From the NCBI GenBank assembly GCA_028280165.1, contig JANQMI010000009.1, positions 1-33,687 on the forward strand: a stretch of 33,687 nt of DNA, written 5' to 3'. Numbering within the stretch: the stretch's first letter is position 1; every line of letters begins with the position of its first letter. Both the position numbers and the translations under genes were made by a program. Below the pieces are notes generated by a model. It searched no databases and had not been told where the DNA came from. It saw only the letters and a list, made by a program, of their open reading frames with translations. Positions 25,161 to 32,868 of this stretch are shown here, piece after piece. The stretch comes from Oceanicaulis sp. GTDB lineage: Bacteria > Pseudomonadota > Alphaproteobacteria > Caulobacterales > Maricaulaceae.

Positions 25161-25726
25161 TCGAAGGCCGCCCAGAGCGCGGCGGCAGCCTCATTGTCCG
25201 GCTCAGTGTCAGCTGGCACATAGCGGCCGATAAACCAGACCGACCACTCGCCGGTTTCGGTATTGTGTTGGTCGAAGGCCTGGATCACCTCACCATTGTC
25301 TTGCAGCGTCCAGGATCCGCGGAAAGGCGCACTCAATCCGGTTGCGGGATAGTGGATCTGGCCCTCGAGGCGCATGGCCCCGGCCTCATCCAGGCCGCCG
25401 GTATAGTCAATCTGCGCTCCGAGGCTCACCCAAACCTGCCGCCAGCTTTGAGCCCCCATGTCAAAGAAATTCATGGAGAAGCCGGTATTGCCCGTCGCCG
25501 AGCGCCAGGTTTCACGCATCAGGCACCCGTTTTCAGTTTTGGTGATGCGGTTCACACCGGCCAGCTGGCCATTCGTCGCGTAAACATTCCAGTCGCCGAG
25601 CCAGAAGTCGAAATCGCTGTACACGCTTTCGGTCTCGCACGGATTGGGCGGTGGTGTGGTTTGTTGGGCAAGCGCTGGCCCCGTCAGGGCTAGCAGCGCT
25701 GTAGCCGCAAGCAAGATTCGCGTCAT
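25157..25726 (-). CDS. secreted DUF1579-like protein
   Basis: A 189-residue protein with a clear Sec signal (residues 1-21, ending A-L-A-Q). The mature part opens with D-F-D-F-W-L-G-D-W-N-V-Y near residues 37-48, a motif seen in DUF1579 and related small beta-barrel proteins, and continues with many Trp and Gly residues in strands. Function is unknown in this family. ATG at 25726 is chosen because GGGGAGG precedes it; 15 more codons are open upstream. It converges on the gsp operon with a 4-bp overlap. Confidence 0.75.
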   Translation of the reverse strand: MTRILLAATALLALTGPALAQQTTPPPNPCETESVYSDFDFWLGDWNVYATNGQLAGVNRITKTENGCLMRETWRSATGNTGFSMNFFDMGAQSWRQVWVSLGAQIDYTGGLDEAGAMRLEGQIHYPATGLSAPFRGSWTLQDNGEVIQAFDQHNTETGEWSVWFIGRYVPADTEPDNEAAAALWAAFD

Positions 25727-25923
25727 CGGTAGGCCTCCCCATGAGCGTCGATGGGATCGTCGATATTTCATAATAACCCTAACTTAGATACAGGGTCTGA
25801 CCTCATTATCATTTGGCAATGCGGGACCTGAGTTCAAATCATTCCAGCGTTGCGCTTGCCGCGGCGGAGTTTACGGCGTAAGCCTCTGGCCCGGTTATTG
25901 ACCGGTTCACGGAGTTTTCTGAC

Positions 25924-27213
25924 ATGTCGAATGTGGTGGTCGTCGGCGCCCAGTGGGGCGACGAAGGCAAAGGGAAAATCGTGGACTGGCTGTCAAATCG
26001 CGCCGACCTGGTGGTGCGGTTTCAAGGCGGTCACAATGCCGGCCACACGCTGGTTGTGGACGGGGTGACCTATAAGCTCTCCCTGATGCCCTCTGGCGTG
26101 GTTCAGAAAAAGCTCTCGCTGATTGGCAATGGCGTTGTCGTCGATCCGTGGGCCTTCATCAAAGAAGTTGAGACCGTGCGTGAACAGGGCGTGGATATCA
26201 CCGCTCAACTGGTGCGCATTGCCGAAACCGCAACACTGATCCTGCCCGTCCACCGCGAGCTCGATGCCCTGCGTGAAAACCGCGATGACGGCATGAAGAT
26301 TGGGACCACCCGCCGCGGCATCGGCCCAGCCTATGAAGACAAGGTTGGTCGTCGTTCGGTGCGCGTCATTGATTTGGCTGACGAGACGCAGCTTCGCTCA
26401 CGGGTCAATGAGCTGCTCCACCACCATAATGCGCTGCGCCGGGGTATGGGCGTTGACGAGGTCGAGGCTGAAGCGCTTGTGGCTCAGCTTCTCGATATTG
26501 CGCCGAAAATCCTGCCCTTTGCTGACCCGGTGTGGAAGACGCTCAATGGCAAAATCGCCGACGGAAAGCGTGTGCTGTTTGAAGGCGCGCAGGGAGCTTT
26601 CCTGGATGTCGACCACGGCACCTATCCCTTCGTGACCAGCTCGAACACGGTGGCCGGCCAGGCTGCGGCAGGCTCTGGCGTTGGCCCAGGCGAGGTGGGC
26701 TATGTGCTGGGTATTGTGAAGGCCTATACGACCCGCGTGGGCGAGGGGCCTTTTCCGACTGAGCTCACTGACGAGATTGGCCACAAAATCGGCGAGCGTG
26801 GCCATGAATTCGGCACCGTCACCAGCCGACAGCGTCGGTGTGGCTGGTTTGATGCGGTGCTGGTGCGCCAAAGCGCTAAGGTCAACGGCATCCGCGGCAT
26901 CGCGCTCACCAAGCTCGACGTCCTGGATGGCTTTGACGAATTGAAGGTGTGCGTGGGGTATAAGCTCAATGGCGAGCTCTATGATCGCTTGCCCGCCGGT
27001 GCCGCTGCGCAGGCCAAGGTCGAACCGGTTTATGAAACCCTCGAAGGTTGGTCGGGGTCGACCGCGGGGGCTCGCAGCTGGGCCGAGCTACCGGCCGAAG
27101 CGGTCAAATATGTTCGCCGCATTGAAGAACTGATCGAAACACCGGTCGCGCTTCTGTCGACTAGCCCAGAACGCGATGATGTTGTCCTGATGCAGGATCC
27201 GTTCAGAGGATAG
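25924..27213 (+). CDS. purA: adenylosuccinate synthetase
   Basis: A 429-residue cytoplasmic enzyme that joins IMP and aspartate with GTP to make adenylosuccinate, the first step from IMP to AMP. Diagnostic motifs are [11 protein letters not shown] (8-18, with the catalytic Asp and P-loop), G-H-N-A-G-H-T (about 38-44), [10 protein letters not shown] (about 127-136), [18 protein letters not shown] (about 218-235) and R-R-C-G-W-F-D (about 305-311). Length and order are standard for the family. It has 197 bp upstream, which must hold its promoter, and no clear operon partner. A housekeeping gene between accessory blocks, with ordinary codon use. Confidence 0.97.
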   Translation: MSNVVVVGAQWGDEGKGKIVDWLSNRADLVVRFQGGHNAGHTLVVDGVTYKLSLMPSGVVQKKLSLIGNGVVVDPWAFIKEVETVREQGVDITAQLVRIAETATLILPVHRELDALRENRDDGMKIGTTRRGIGPAYEDKVGRRSVRVIDLADETQLRSRVNELLHHHNALRRGMGVDEVEAEALVAQLLDIAPKILPFADPVWKTLNGKIADGKRVLFEGAQGAFLDVDHGTYPFVTSSNTVAGQAAAGSGVGPGEVGYVLGIVKAYTTRVGEGPFPTELTDEIGHKIGERGHEFGTVTSRQRRCGWFDAVLVRQSAKVNGIRGIALTKLDVLDGFDELKVCVGYKLNGELYDRLPAGAAAQAKVEPVYETLEGWSGSTAGARSWAELPAEAVKYVRRIEELIETPVALLSTSPERDDVVLMQDPFRG

Positions 27214-27331
27214 CGGCGATTGAGATCTCGAGCGGATTGATCGCCTCCAAGCTCGGCATTGCGTGCGTCATCGTCCCGCAAGCAACGGTTTGAAACGCAA
27301 AAATTGACGCACCCAATCCAGATCTACTGGC

Positions 27332-27360
27332 TTGGAACTTCACGCGTTTGTGTGTATAAT
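27332..27360 (+). promoter_or_regulatory. sigma-70-type promoter of the small membrane protein gene
   Basis: TTGGAA at 27332-27337, a 17-bp spacer and a perfect TATAAT at 27355-27360. Initiation would fall near 27367, which makes the ATG at 27364 unusable and supports the start at 27391. Confidence 0.7.
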
Positions 27361-27390
27361 TGAATGCGTTCAAAAATTCAGGAGTGCCCG

Positions 27391-27798
27391 ATGAGTACGT
27401 CCGTTTTTCTGGCCTGGCTGATCGGACCGACCCTTGTCATCGTTGGTCTCGCGATTCTATTTCAGCGCGAATACTACCGCGATATGGTCGAGCGGTTTTT
27501 CAACGATCCGCAGGACTATTTCTTTTCAGGCCTCGGGTCTTTGGTCATCGGATTGGCTATCTTGACCGCTCACAATCTGTGGGTCGCGGACTGGCGGGTG
27601 ATCATCACAGTGATTGGTTGGTTATCCCTGTTTAAAGGGGTCAGCCGGATTCTGGTGCCTCAATGGGGGCGTCATTTATTTGCCTTTGCCTTGAAGTCGC
27701 ACAGCTACCTGGTGCTTTCAGGCGTCATCATGGTGCCCTTTGGTCTTTGGTTGACCTGGAATGCCTGGCAGGCGGGGGTTGGGTCTTCGGCTCTTTGA
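27391..27798 (+). CDS. small four-helix integral membrane protein, function unknown
   Basis: A 135-residue protein with four predicted transmembrane segments (about 4-24, 47-66, 72-92 and 104-125). ATG at 27391 is preferred over the in-frame ATG at 27364, because AGGAG lies at 27380-27384 and the promoter's initiation point is downstream of 27364. No catalytic motif is seen. It is a monocistronic gene with its own strong promoter and a terminator right behind it. Confidence 0.75.
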   Translation: MSTSVFLAWLIGPTLVIVGLAILFQREYYRDMVERFFNDPQDYFFSGLGSLVIGLAILTAHNLWVADWRVIITVIGWLSLFKGVSRILVPQWGRHLFAFALKSHSYLVLSGVIMVPFGLWLTWNAWQAGVGSSAL

Positions 27799-27812
27799 GG
27801 AATGCGCAAAGA

Positions 27813-27840
27813 CCTCCCCCCACCTGAGCATGGGGGGAGG
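27813..27840. terminator. bidirectional terminator between convergent genes
   Basis: A perfect 10-bp stem, CCTCCCCCCA paired with TGGGGGGAGG, encloses an 8-nt loop (CCTGAGCA). It lies between two genes that converge, 14 bp after one stop and 13 bp before the other. Confidence 0.8.
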
Positions 27841-27853
27841 CCTTCTAACCCCG

Positions 27854-28513
27854 CTACACCCGCACCCGCCTCATCAGCAGATAGAGCCCCATGGCGGCCG
27901 ACCACAGGCTGATCCCCAACGCAATGACGGTCATGAATACCACGTCAATTCCGTCGCCCAGGGTGACCAACAAAAGCGTGATCACGCCGGTCAATCCGCC
28001 GATCACTGCAACCGGGCGAAGCCATCCGCCTTTGCGCCAAAGCGGCCATGCGCTGATCAGGCCTGCTGCAGCCAAAGCCAAGGCCCCGAATCCGGCCAGA
28101 GCCTGATTACCGGCAAAGGCCAGACGTGTCAGCCCACGGAAGCCGTCCGGGCTATCGCCCTCAAAATAGCTGGCCAATAAAGGCACTGCGAAGCCGCTGA
28201 TCAGGGCCGCACCGACTAAGGCCGTTGCACCTGCGCCGAACAACAGAACGGATAGATGCGGGCCTTCATTCCGGTCTGCGCGGTCGCGCATGACCCAAAA
28301 TCCGTAGAATTGCAGGACCATGATCAGCGTGGCCCCACCATGGACCATGCGGTTGATCCCGGCCTCGTGGATGATCTCGCGCACAGCGTCCTCGGGAGTT
28401 CCTGCGTTCACCACCGGGTGATGCAACATGGCAAGCACCATCAAAAATCCGGTGCCGATTAAGACACCGCCCAGGATGCGATCCGGGGTGGTTTGAAAAT
28501 GAGGGTTAGGCAT
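27854..28513 (-). CDS. polytopic membrane protein, function unknown
   Basis: A 219-residue protein with about six hydrophobic segments and short charged loops. ATG at 28513 follows AGGAGAG and is preferred over a start nine codons upstream. I see H-H-P-V-V near residue 34 and N-R-M-V-H-G-G near 57, and the layout resembles small DUF-type membrane proteins, but I cannot name the family. It diverges from the TetR gene, with an inverted repeat in the 149 bp between, so the TetR protein probably controls it. Confidence 0.7.
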   Translation of the reverse strand: MPNPHFQTTPDRILGGVLIGTGFLMVLAMLHHPVVNAGTPEDAVREIIHEAGINRMVHGGATLIMVLQFYGFWVMRDRADRNEGPHLSVLLFGAGATALVGAALISGFAVPLLASYFEGDSPDGFRGLTRLAFAGNQALAGFGALALAAAGLISAWPLWRKGGWLRPVAVIGGLTGVITLLLVTLGDGIDVVFMTVIALGISLWSAAMGLYLLMRRVRV

Positions 28514-28588
28514 TTGAATCTCTCCTGTCCAAGACCCCATAAGGCCTAAGCCTTTGACCGGGCGTGCCGCCAGCGCAGAAGGATCTGA

Positions 28589-28616
28589 TCCGGACAGATG
28601 CGGATGATTGTCCGGA
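28589..28616. promoter_or_regulatory. inverted repeat, probable TetR operator
   Basis: TCCGGACA at 28589-28596 and TGTCCGGA at 28609-28616 are perfect complements with a 12-bp spacer. The site lies between the divergent membrane-protein and TetR genes, 46 bp before the TetR start. It is the strongest palindrome in that gap, as expected for an autoregulated TetR repressor. Confidence 0.55.
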
Positions 28617-28662
28617 AGCGGGCTTGCCAGAGCCGCCTTGCCCCCGCAAAGCTGTCAGGGTC

Positions 28663-29211
28663 ATGACCCGTCCGTCCTTTCCCGACGACACCCGCGCGGC
28701 GCGCACACAGCGCCAGATTTTCGACGCGTTTGCCGAACTGGTGCAGCGTGAGCGCTATGACAGCTTCAGCGTCACCGACATCGTTAATGAGGCTGGGATT
28801 GGACGATCCACTTTTTACGAGCACTACCGCGATAAGGACTCCGTTCTGCGCCTGAGTTTGCGCTTTCCCTTTGGGCCGCTGGCCCATCTCTTCTTTGGGG
28901 AGGAGCCCCGCGCGAATATTGTGTTCGCCCTGGACCATCTGTGGCAGCGCCGGGCCCTGGCGCGCATCATTCTGACCGAGCCGACGCGGTCCATCGCGGT
29001 TCAAACCTTGGTCGATCTGGCTGAGGACGGCGCACGGGATCGGGGGCTCGAACCGCAGGCTGGAAGCTTGCGGGCGGATATCGCCTTTAAAGCTCATGGA
29101 GCCATTGCCACGCTGGAAAGCTGGGTGAAAGGGCGGTTGCAGATGAATGCGGACGGCCTGGCGGAGGCGGTTTTCAATCACGCCCACATGGCCCTGAAAG
29201 TGGAGCGCTAG
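28663..29211 (+). CDS. TetR-family transcriptional regulator
   Basis: A 182-residue regulator. Residues about 15-60 form the TetR helix-turn-helix: T-Q-R-Q-I-F-D-A-F-A-E-L, then S-V-T-D-I-V-N-E-A-G-I-G-R-S-T-F-Y-E-H-Y-R-D-K, which is the canonical recognition helix. The C-terminal ligand domain is not recognisable beyond its helical nature. The frame is open from 28564, but the ATG at 28663 with CAGGG close by gives a standard TetR N-terminus. It diverges from a membrane protein and is followed after 6 bp by a ClpP-like gene. Confidence 0.9.
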   Translation: MTRPSFPDDTRAARTQRQIFDAFAELVQRERYDSFSVTDIVNEAGIGRSTFYEHYRDKDSVLRLSLRFPFGPLAHLFFGEEPRANIVFALDHLWQRRALARIILTEPTRSIAVQTLVDLAEDGARDRGLEPQAGSLRADIAFKAHGAIATLESWVKGRLQMNADGLAEAVFNHAHMALKVER

Positions 29212-29217
29212 ATATCC

Positions 29218-29961
29218 ATGCCGGGTGGCTTCAGAGGTCTGATCGTCCTGCTGGTCTTCTGGAGTGTGTCAGTCGTGGCGCAGGCCCAGCCGGAGATGAC
29301 TTTCAACTGCCGCTTTGACCCTGAAACCGGCGTGCTTCGGCTTATCGGTCCCACCGATGACAGCATGTTGAGCTGTGTTGAGGCCATGCCCGACGGTCGT
29401 GTCGAAACCATCCGGATCACCAGTACGGGCGGCGATGTGGGTACCGCGCTCTCCATTGCCGACATCATCGCCCGGTGGAATGTCCACCTCATCGTTGTGC
29501 GCGAGTGTAACTCGTCCTGCGCGAACTACTTCCTGCCCGTCGCCCGACGCGTCACCGCTTTGCCGCGCTCTACGATCATGCTTCATGGCTCGGTGGACCA
29601 GGGCCTTATTGCCCGCCTGGACGACGCAGACCAGCGGGCCGCGCTGCAGAGGGTTGCCGATCGTCAGGCGGCATTTGCTGAGCGCCACAATATCCCGCCC
29701 GGCTGGCTGCTTTATCGCAGGCAATATACGGGCGGCATCGGTGGTATCGAAGGCTTGCGTGGAGAGCTGTTTGGCGGGGTGCCTCTGACGCGTGCCAGCC
29801 GGCTGATCGTCGCCGAGCTTCTGTTTCGAAGCTGCCTTCCCCATGTTGAGCTGGACCCGTTTGAGGGGACAACCGCTGATCTTGCGTCTTCGATTGAAGC
29901 GGTCCGCGAGCGATTGGCGCGCCAGGGTGCCCATGTGAGTGGCAGCCTGCGGTGCACCTAA
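29218..29961 (+). CDS. exported ClpP/crotonase-fold serine peptidase-like protein
   Basis: A 247-residue protein with a signal peptide (residues 1-23, ending A-Q-A-Q), so it acts in the periplasm or outside. The ClpP-like core contains S-T-G-G-D-V-G-T-A-L (69-78, the substrate-strand glycine loop), C-N-S-S-C-A-N (97-103) with the likely nucleophile Ser100, and I-M-L-H-G with His123. The spacing of Ser and His agrees with the ClpP catalytic pair. An Asp or other third residue is not obvious. Such exported ClpP-like proteins are common but poorly characterised and lack an ATPase partner. It follows the TetR gene by 6 bp and may share its transcript. Confidence 0.7.
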   Translation: MPGGFRGLIVLLVFWSVSVVAQAQPEMTFNCRFDPETGVLRLIGPTDDSMLSCVEAMPDGRVETIRITSTGGDVGTALSIADIIARWNVHLIVVRECNSSCANYFLPVARRVTALPRSTIMLHGSVDQGLIARLDDADQRAALQRVADRQAAFAERHNIPPGWLLYRRQYTGGIGGIEGLRGELFGGVPLTRASRLIVAELLFRSCLPHVELDPFEGTTADLASSIEAVRERLARQGAHVSGSLRCT

Positions 29962-29990
29962 GGGTTCACATATGCCAGATCGTGGCGACT

Positions 29991-30611
29991 TTAGCTGGCC
30001 GTGAGCGTCTTTAAATGCCCCCGGATCATGTCTGCGAAGGTGGCAAGGACACGATCGGCGCTTTCATCCGTCGACAGACGCAAGCGGATCATAGGAGCCC
30101 ACAGATGGCAGATGATAATGGCGGTGTCGGCCAGCTTTTTGGCGGGTGCGCCTGGTGCCAATGCCAGTAATCGCTGCGCCATCCTGTGCGCGTTGGCGCG
30201 CGTATTGTGCAGATCGGCCTCAGCGATTGCCGGATCGACGGCTGGCGCGCTAAGGACCGCCTCCAACCACGGGCGAGCCTCAACAAGCGAGAGCGTGTGA
30301 GTAAGCATATGCTCTACGCCGTCCACAATATCGTCGACACTCTTCGCGCCCTCCAGGCCACGCGTGAGGGCGTCATCAATGCTCGCCATTTCCGCAGCAT
30401 AGAGACGGGCCAGGAGCGCAGAGCGGGTTGGGAAGAATTGGTAGAGCGACCCGATGGGCACGCCAGCGCGTGCCGCGACCTCAGAGGTCTTCAGTGCTGC
30501 CAGGCCCTTCTCCACCGTTAAGGCGCGCGCGGCCTCCAGGATTGCGGCGACCCGCTTGCGTCCGCGCGCTTGAACAGGCTCACGCCATTGGAAGGGAGTG
30601 GGATCCACCAT
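29991..30611 (-). CDS. TetR-family transcriptional regulator
   Basis: A 206-residue regulator with a long basic N-terminus (Q-A-R-G-R-K-R) and the canonical helix-turn-helix L-K-T-S-E-V-A-A-R-A-G-V-P-I-G-S-L-Y-Q-F at about 40-59. The C-terminal domain has the helix L-A-T-F-A-D-M-I-R-G-H common in the AcrR-type group. It starts at ATG 30611 with a weak GAGC site. It diverges from a small membrane protein, with a palindrome between them. Confidence 0.9.
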   Translation of the reverse strand: MVDPTPFQWREPVQARGRKRVAAILEAARALTVEKGLAALKTSEVAARAGVPIGSLYQFFPTRSALLARLYAAEMASIDDALTRGLEGAKSVDDIVDGVEHMLTHTLSLVEARPWLEAVLSAPAVDPAIAEADLHNTRANAHRMAQRLLALAPGAPAKKLADTAIIICHLWAPMIRLRLSTDESADRVLATFADMIRGHLKTLTAS

Positions 30612-30644
30612 GCTTGCTCATAACATGAGGGTATGTCATGTTCA

Positions 30645-30665
30645 AATATGAGAGATGATCATATT
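30645..30665. promoter_or_regulatory. inverted repeat, probable operator of the second TetR regulator
   Basis: AATATGA at 30645-30651 and TCATATT at 30659-30665 are perfect complements around a 7-bp spacer. The site lies 34 bp before the TetR start and 12 bp before the start of the divergent membrane protein gene, where bound repressor would block both. Confidence 0.5.
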
Positions 30666-30676
30666 CAAGGTTTCCG

Positions 30677-31063
30677 ATGACCCTGTTGAGCTTGCTTCTG
30701 AGTGCGAAAATTCTTGTGACTCTGATGTTTGTGGCGGGTCCCTTCTTGCTCTTGTCCGTTGAACGATTGAACGCGGCGATGGCCCCTCATTCGGCCAGCG
30801 CAATGATGTATCGCCTTTACGGCGTTGCGCTCCTGGCCTTGATCACAGCCTATGCTGCGGGTCTCCTTGCTGCCCAATCGGGACGCTTGCCCGTCGAAGT
30901 GGTCGCCATGGGGCTGGTGTCCAATTACGGCGCTGCCCTGACCCAGGCCGTGTTCCGCGTGACCGGATTTCAGCGTGTGTTGATGGGCTTCTTTGCGCTG
31001 GTCGGCACCGGCTTCGCGGTGGCCGCGCTCTATCCTGATGTTGCGTTGATGCGGGTGTGGTGA
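30677..31063 (+). CDS. small membrane protein under TetR control, function unknown
   Basis: A 128-residue protein with about four hydrophobic segments (roughly 3-27, 45-66, 76-92 and 98-120) and few charged residues. AAGG six bases before the ATG serves as ribosome site. I cannot assign a family. Divergence from a TetR gene with a shared palindrome makes it the likely target, as often seen for efflux or stress membrane proteins, though it is too small for a known drug pump apart from SMR proteins, whose motifs I do not see. Confidence 0.7.
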   Translation: MTLLSLLLSAKILVTLMFVAGPFLLLSVERLNAAMAPHSASAMMYRLYGVALLALITAYAAGLLAAQSGRLPVEVVAMGLVSNYGAALTQAVFRVTGFQRVLMGFFALVGTGFAVAALYPDVALMRVW

Positions 31064-31069
31064 CGCGGC

Positions 31070-32185
31070 TTAGGCATGCCTCTCCTCGCCCAGCATTCGG
31101 ATCGCCCGGTCTGCGGCCTTAAGGAAGACCGGATCAGGATCGACCGCGTGTGCGTCCAAGAGCGCATCGGTGAGCTTGATGGCGTGGTCATCGCCGCTGG
31201 CAGCCGCACGCCGTGCAAGTCTGTGCGTCGAGTCCACGGCGTCCATGCCTGGATCATGGTCGGTGTGAAGTCCGGCGAAGGCGGCTTTCATGGCGCAGGC
31301 CGCTTCAAACACCCGGGTCAGTAAGGCGCGCGCTTCTGTTTCTGACAGCACGCATAGGAGCCGCCGCACGGATAGGGTCGCCGTGATCGCATGGCACCAG
31401 ACGATGGCGGTATAGGGCGAGCGCGCTTCGGTCAGGAAGGCGTCCGCCAGCCTGTGCAGCATGACGTTGATGTGGAGTCCCATATCCCCGCTCATATTCA
31501 CGCGCGCGACTTCATCGGCAAAGTCCGGCGCATTGAGCGCATGGCTCAGCCCCGCAGTGATGGACCCCACCGGCGCGCGCTGGTCCTCCGGGGCCGGCGT
31601 AATCGCGGCGAAGGCGATGTCTGGCGTAAGGGTGCCCAGGCCTCGGGTGGTGGGCCAGGCGGGGTCGCTGTAAAGCGCTGCCCAGCTGGCGAGCGCCCGC
31701 ACCAGCTCACCCTGGCGGGCAGGGCTGTCGCGTCGCTCCAGGGCCCGGACCGCATGTCCAGTTCGGATCAAGCCGTGCAGAGCGGCCGACGCTGCCCCGG
31801 GGGTTAGGCGCGCAGTCCAGCGCTGGGCCAGCGCTTTCCAGCCGATATCTTTGCGCTCCTGATCCAGCCGGATGACCCAGTCCGCGTATCGGCCGGGCTG
31901 GCCGAGCGCAAGCGGCCAGTCTTCCGCCTGAAGCGCCTTTGTTTCCCGACCCGCCGGCAGACTCTGTCCACGGGCAATATGGCGTTGAACGAAGCGGGTG
32001 ATGTCCCCCGTGAGCCCCATCGCATCCAGCGCTTCAACCGCCATGGGCCCATGATGAATATAGCTGTTTTGCAAGCTGGGTCCGTAGCCTGACAGGGCCC
32101 GAAAGGCCTCGTCCAGCGGGTCAGGTTTGGGCAGGAAGCGAAGGGGTTGATCCTTCAGAGCGCTGATAAAAGCGAGGTCGTTCAT
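31070..32185 (-). CDS. questin oxidase-family (DUF4243-like) protein
   Basis: A 371-residue protein with the family opening Y-G-P-S-L-Q-N-S-Y-I-H-H-G-P-M-A-V-E-A-L at about residues 34-53, and later H-I-N-V-M-L-H-R-L-A-D-A-F (about 235-247), W-C-H-A-I-T-A-T-L-S (about 262-271) and T-D-H-D-P-G-M-D (about 310-317). Fungal members cleave the anthraquinone questin by Baeyer-Villiger-type oxidation; bacterial members are largely uncharacterised. Conserved His residues fit metal or substrate binding but are not proof. ATG at 32185 has GGAG at normal spacing. It is divergent from SoxR with a SoxR box in its promoter, which links it to redox-cycling compounds. Confidence 0.75.
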   Translation of the reverse strand: MNDLAFISALKDQPLRFLPKPDPLDEAFRALSGYGPSLQNSYIHHGPMAVEALDAMGLTGDITRFVQRHIARGQSLPAGRETKALQAEDWPLALGQPGRYADWVIRLDQERKDIGWKALAQRWTARLTPGAASAALHGLIRTGHAVRALERRDSPARQGELVRALASWAALYSDPAWPTTRGLGTLTPDIAFAAITPAPEDQRAPVGSITAGLSHALNAPDFADEVARVNMSGDMGLHINVMLHRLADAFLTEARSPYTAIVWCHAITATLSVRRLLCVLSETEARALLTRVFEAACAMKAAFAGLHTDHDPGMDAVDSTHRLARRAAASGDDHAIKLTDALLDAHAVDPDPVFLKAADRAIRMLGEERHA

Positions 32186-32233
32186 GGTGGGGCTCCGCCG
32201 GTGTGAAAGGGTCTTTGGGGCTTGACCAGACAC

Positions 32234-32264
32234 AGCCTAAAAGCTCAAGTTCACTTAAGATCAA
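32234..32264 (-). promoter_or_regulatory. SoxR-dependent promoter with SoxR box driving the questin oxidase-like gene
   Basis: The sequence GCTCAAGTTCACTTAAGA at 32243-32260 matches 14 of 18 bases of the E. coli soxS operator CCTCAAGTTAACTTGAGG. On the minus strand it lies between TTGATC (complement of 32259-32264) and TAGGCT (complement of 32234-32239), separated by exactly 19 bp, the over-long spacer that MerR-family activators untwist. The direction points to the questin oxidase-like gene, 49 bp downstream. The -10 is weak, as expected for an activated promoter. Confidence 0.8.
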
Positions 32265-32300
32265 GATATTAGTTTGACAGAATTTCAGGGGGTTAGGGGT

Positions 32301-32747
32301 ATGGGCCGGCGTGTCGAAACAACACTTCCCATCGGAGCCATCGCTGCCCGCACGGGCTTAAGCGTGTCAGCCATCCGGTATTATGAGGCACTCGGCCTTA
32401 TCGCTTCGGAGCGCAGCGCAGGCGGTCAACGCCGCTTTGTGCGGGCCGTGATCCGGCGGCTTTCCTTCATCCTGATTGCCCAGAAGCTGGGCCTCAGCCT
32501 GGAGGAGATTGCCCAGGCACTAACCCGCTTACCCGAAGGGCGGACGCCAACCGCCAGCGACTGGGCGAAAATCTCCCAGCGCATTCGCAATCGCATCGAC
32601 GATCAGATTGCCGCGCTGGAGCGCATGCGCGACCGGCTCGACGGCTGCATCGGCTGCGGCTGTCTCTCGCTTCAGGTCTGTGCGCTTTATAATCCGGGCG
32701 ATGAGCAGGGCGTCACCGGGGCCGGTCCGCGCCGCGTCCTGGGTTAA
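32301..32747 (+). CDS. soxR: redox-sensitive transcriptional activator SoxR
   Basis: A 148-residue MerR-family protein. The DNA-binding part has L-P-I-G-A-I-A-A-R-T-G-L-S-V-S-A-I-R-Y-Y-E (9-29), a dimer helix follows at about 85-113, and the cluster motif C-x2-C-x-C-x5-C is exact with Cys116, 119, 121 and 127, which bind the [2Fe-2S] cluster. Oxidation of the cluster by redox-cycling drugs or quinones activates the protein. ATG at 32301 is chosen over a TTG nine codons upstream because AGGGGT and a G-rich tract precede it. It diverges from the questin oxidase-like gene; no soxS is seen, as in most bacteria outside enterics. Confidence 0.95.
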   Translation: MGRRVETTLPIGAIAARTGLSVSAIRYYEALGLIASERSAGGQRRFVRAVIRRLSFILIAQKLGLSLEEIAQALTRLPEGRTPTASDWAKISQRIRNRIDDQIAALERMRDRLDGCIGCGCLSLQVCALYNPGDEQGVTGAGPRRVLG

Positions 32748-32786
32748 TCCAGACCTTGCCGCCTGATGGGCGTTTCAAGCGCGCGC

Positions 32787-32820
32787 TTGACTCTGGAACG
32801 CGTGAGAACAAAAATAGAAC
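32787..32820 (+). promoter_or_regulatory. SOS promoter with alphaproteobacterial LexA box
   Basis: TTGACT at 32787-32792 and AAAAAT at 32810-32815, 17 bp apart, form a promoter; GAAC-N7-GAAC at 32806-32820 (GAACAAAAATAGAAC) overlaps its -10. This direct repeat is the LexA site of Alphaproteobacteria. A further GAAC at 32796-32799 is spaced N6 and is not in phase. Confidence 0.85.
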
Positions 32821-32868
32821 AAATGAGCCCATAAAGGCTCGATCAAAGCGTCAAAACAGGAGCCGTCC

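Noticed and set aside
25825..25900. A tRNA-like T-loop string (GTTCAAATC) upstream of purA
   Set aside because: No acceptor stem, D-arm or anticodon stem can be folded around it.
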